From the IMG/VR virus record IMGVR_UViG_3300028410_000031, positions 1-34,972 of that record: a stretch of DNA of 34,972 nucleotides, one strand, 5' to 3'. The position numbers and the translations under genes are program-made. Each line of letters begins with the position of its first letter. Within the stretch, counting starts at the first letter, position 1. Below the pieces are notes generated by a model. It did no database searches. It was not told the origin of the DNA and saw only the letters and a program-made list of their open reading frames with translations. The DNA comes from a virus. Below, piece by piece: positions 34,791-34,972 of the stretch.

Positions 34791-34972
34791 TATGAACATT
34801 TATCTACTAGACTTTATTAAAAAAAATCAACTAAATCGATTCTTCGTAGGATTTATAGCGGTATTTATACTTCTAACCGTAGCCGGTCTTATATTCTTAT
34901 ATCCGTTACGAGCTATTTATTACGGAGTATTCGACGGCGATTACTTCTTAAACGTACGATCCGCCGTAGCCG
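34664..34972. repeat. Terminal imperfect repeat, right copy
   Basis: This is the counterpart of 1-356: 34664-34768 and 34881-34972 are identical to the left copy. The 112-base core is different and shorter. Confidence 0.85.
34792..34972 (+). CDS. Four-Cys membrane protein, second allele, 5' fragment
   Basis: Starts MNIYLLDFIKKNQLNRFFVG and runs off the window in frame after 60 codons. From about residue 28 on it is identical to the protein at 177-710, but its first 27 residues differ at many positions. Its ATG follows the holin-like stop by one base, so it is probably coupled to that gene. The left allele instead has its own -10 box. Confidence 0.75.
   Translation, partial: MNIYLLDFIKKNQLNRFFVGFIAVFILLTVAGLIFLYPLRAIYYGVFDGDYFLNVRSAVA

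Noticed and set aside
1-34972. Alternative genetic code with TGA as sense codon
   Set aside because: TGA is rare but ends the HNH gene in a normal ATGA overlap, and no gene needs TGA read-through. The rarity follows from TG avoidance.

Overview
The window reads as almost one full turn of the genome of a tailed, long non-contractile-tail (siphovirus-type) double-stranded DNA phage with a unique length of about 34.6 kb. The last 309 bases repeat the first 356 imperfectly: two identical arms of about 100 bp flank a divergent core. This suggests a circular or circularly permuted genome that the contig enters through one allele and leaves through another, although a real tandem duplication is possible. 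No integrase, DNA polymerase, primase, helicase, tRNA or CRISPR array was recognised. The host cannot be read directly. Leaderless genes with a TANNNT box six bases before ATG, a small CxxC basic protein and an HNH nuclease of a kind common in actinophages suggest an actinobacterial or patescibacterial (for example Saccharibacteria) host. That is inference.

Layout. (1) 1-2413, rightward: lysis region with holin-like membrane proteins, a membrane-anchored Cys protein and a zinc amidase endolysin, closed by a bidirectional terminator at 2501-2534. (2) 2600-12814, leftward: four transcription units, each headed by the same promoter with a palindromic operator in its spacer and by the same extended ribosome binding site (GGAGACCAG). 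They encode, from right to left, small regulatory or hypothetical proteins; RecT; a RecB-family nuclease fused to an FtsK-type motor, with RusA and a HAD phosphatase; and two membrane proteins, one a lysozyme-like transglycosylase. (3) 12815-13658: a mostly non-coding control region with divergent promoters, a four-way-junction RNA, a leftward terminator and a 42-residue Cys protein gene. (4) 13659-16387, rightward: a ParB-like protein, a TAGT/GREB1-type glycosyltransferase and small proteins. (5) 16402-25123: Mu-like head module (terminases, portal-MuF fusion, protease-scaffold, decoration protein, gpT-like capsid, connector, gpG-like protein). (6) 25159-25593: HNH nuclease. (7) 25590-34470: siphovirus tail with a -1 frameshifted chaperone, tape measure, Dit, a large baseplate protein and a C1q-headed fibre. 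(8) 34503-34972: the holin-like gene again and a second allele of the membrane protein.

Most interesting points. The hairpin loop of the RNA at 12928-12997 lies inside an 11-nt stretch perfectly complementary to the ribosome binding site shared by the leftward operons, so it looks like a phage-encoded antisense switch acting on many genes. The nuclease-FtsK fusion next to RecT looks like an unusual DNA-translocating recombination machine. Genome-wide, TpG and CpA are strongly avoided while CpG and TpA are abundant. The capsid gene and the fibre head depart from this.
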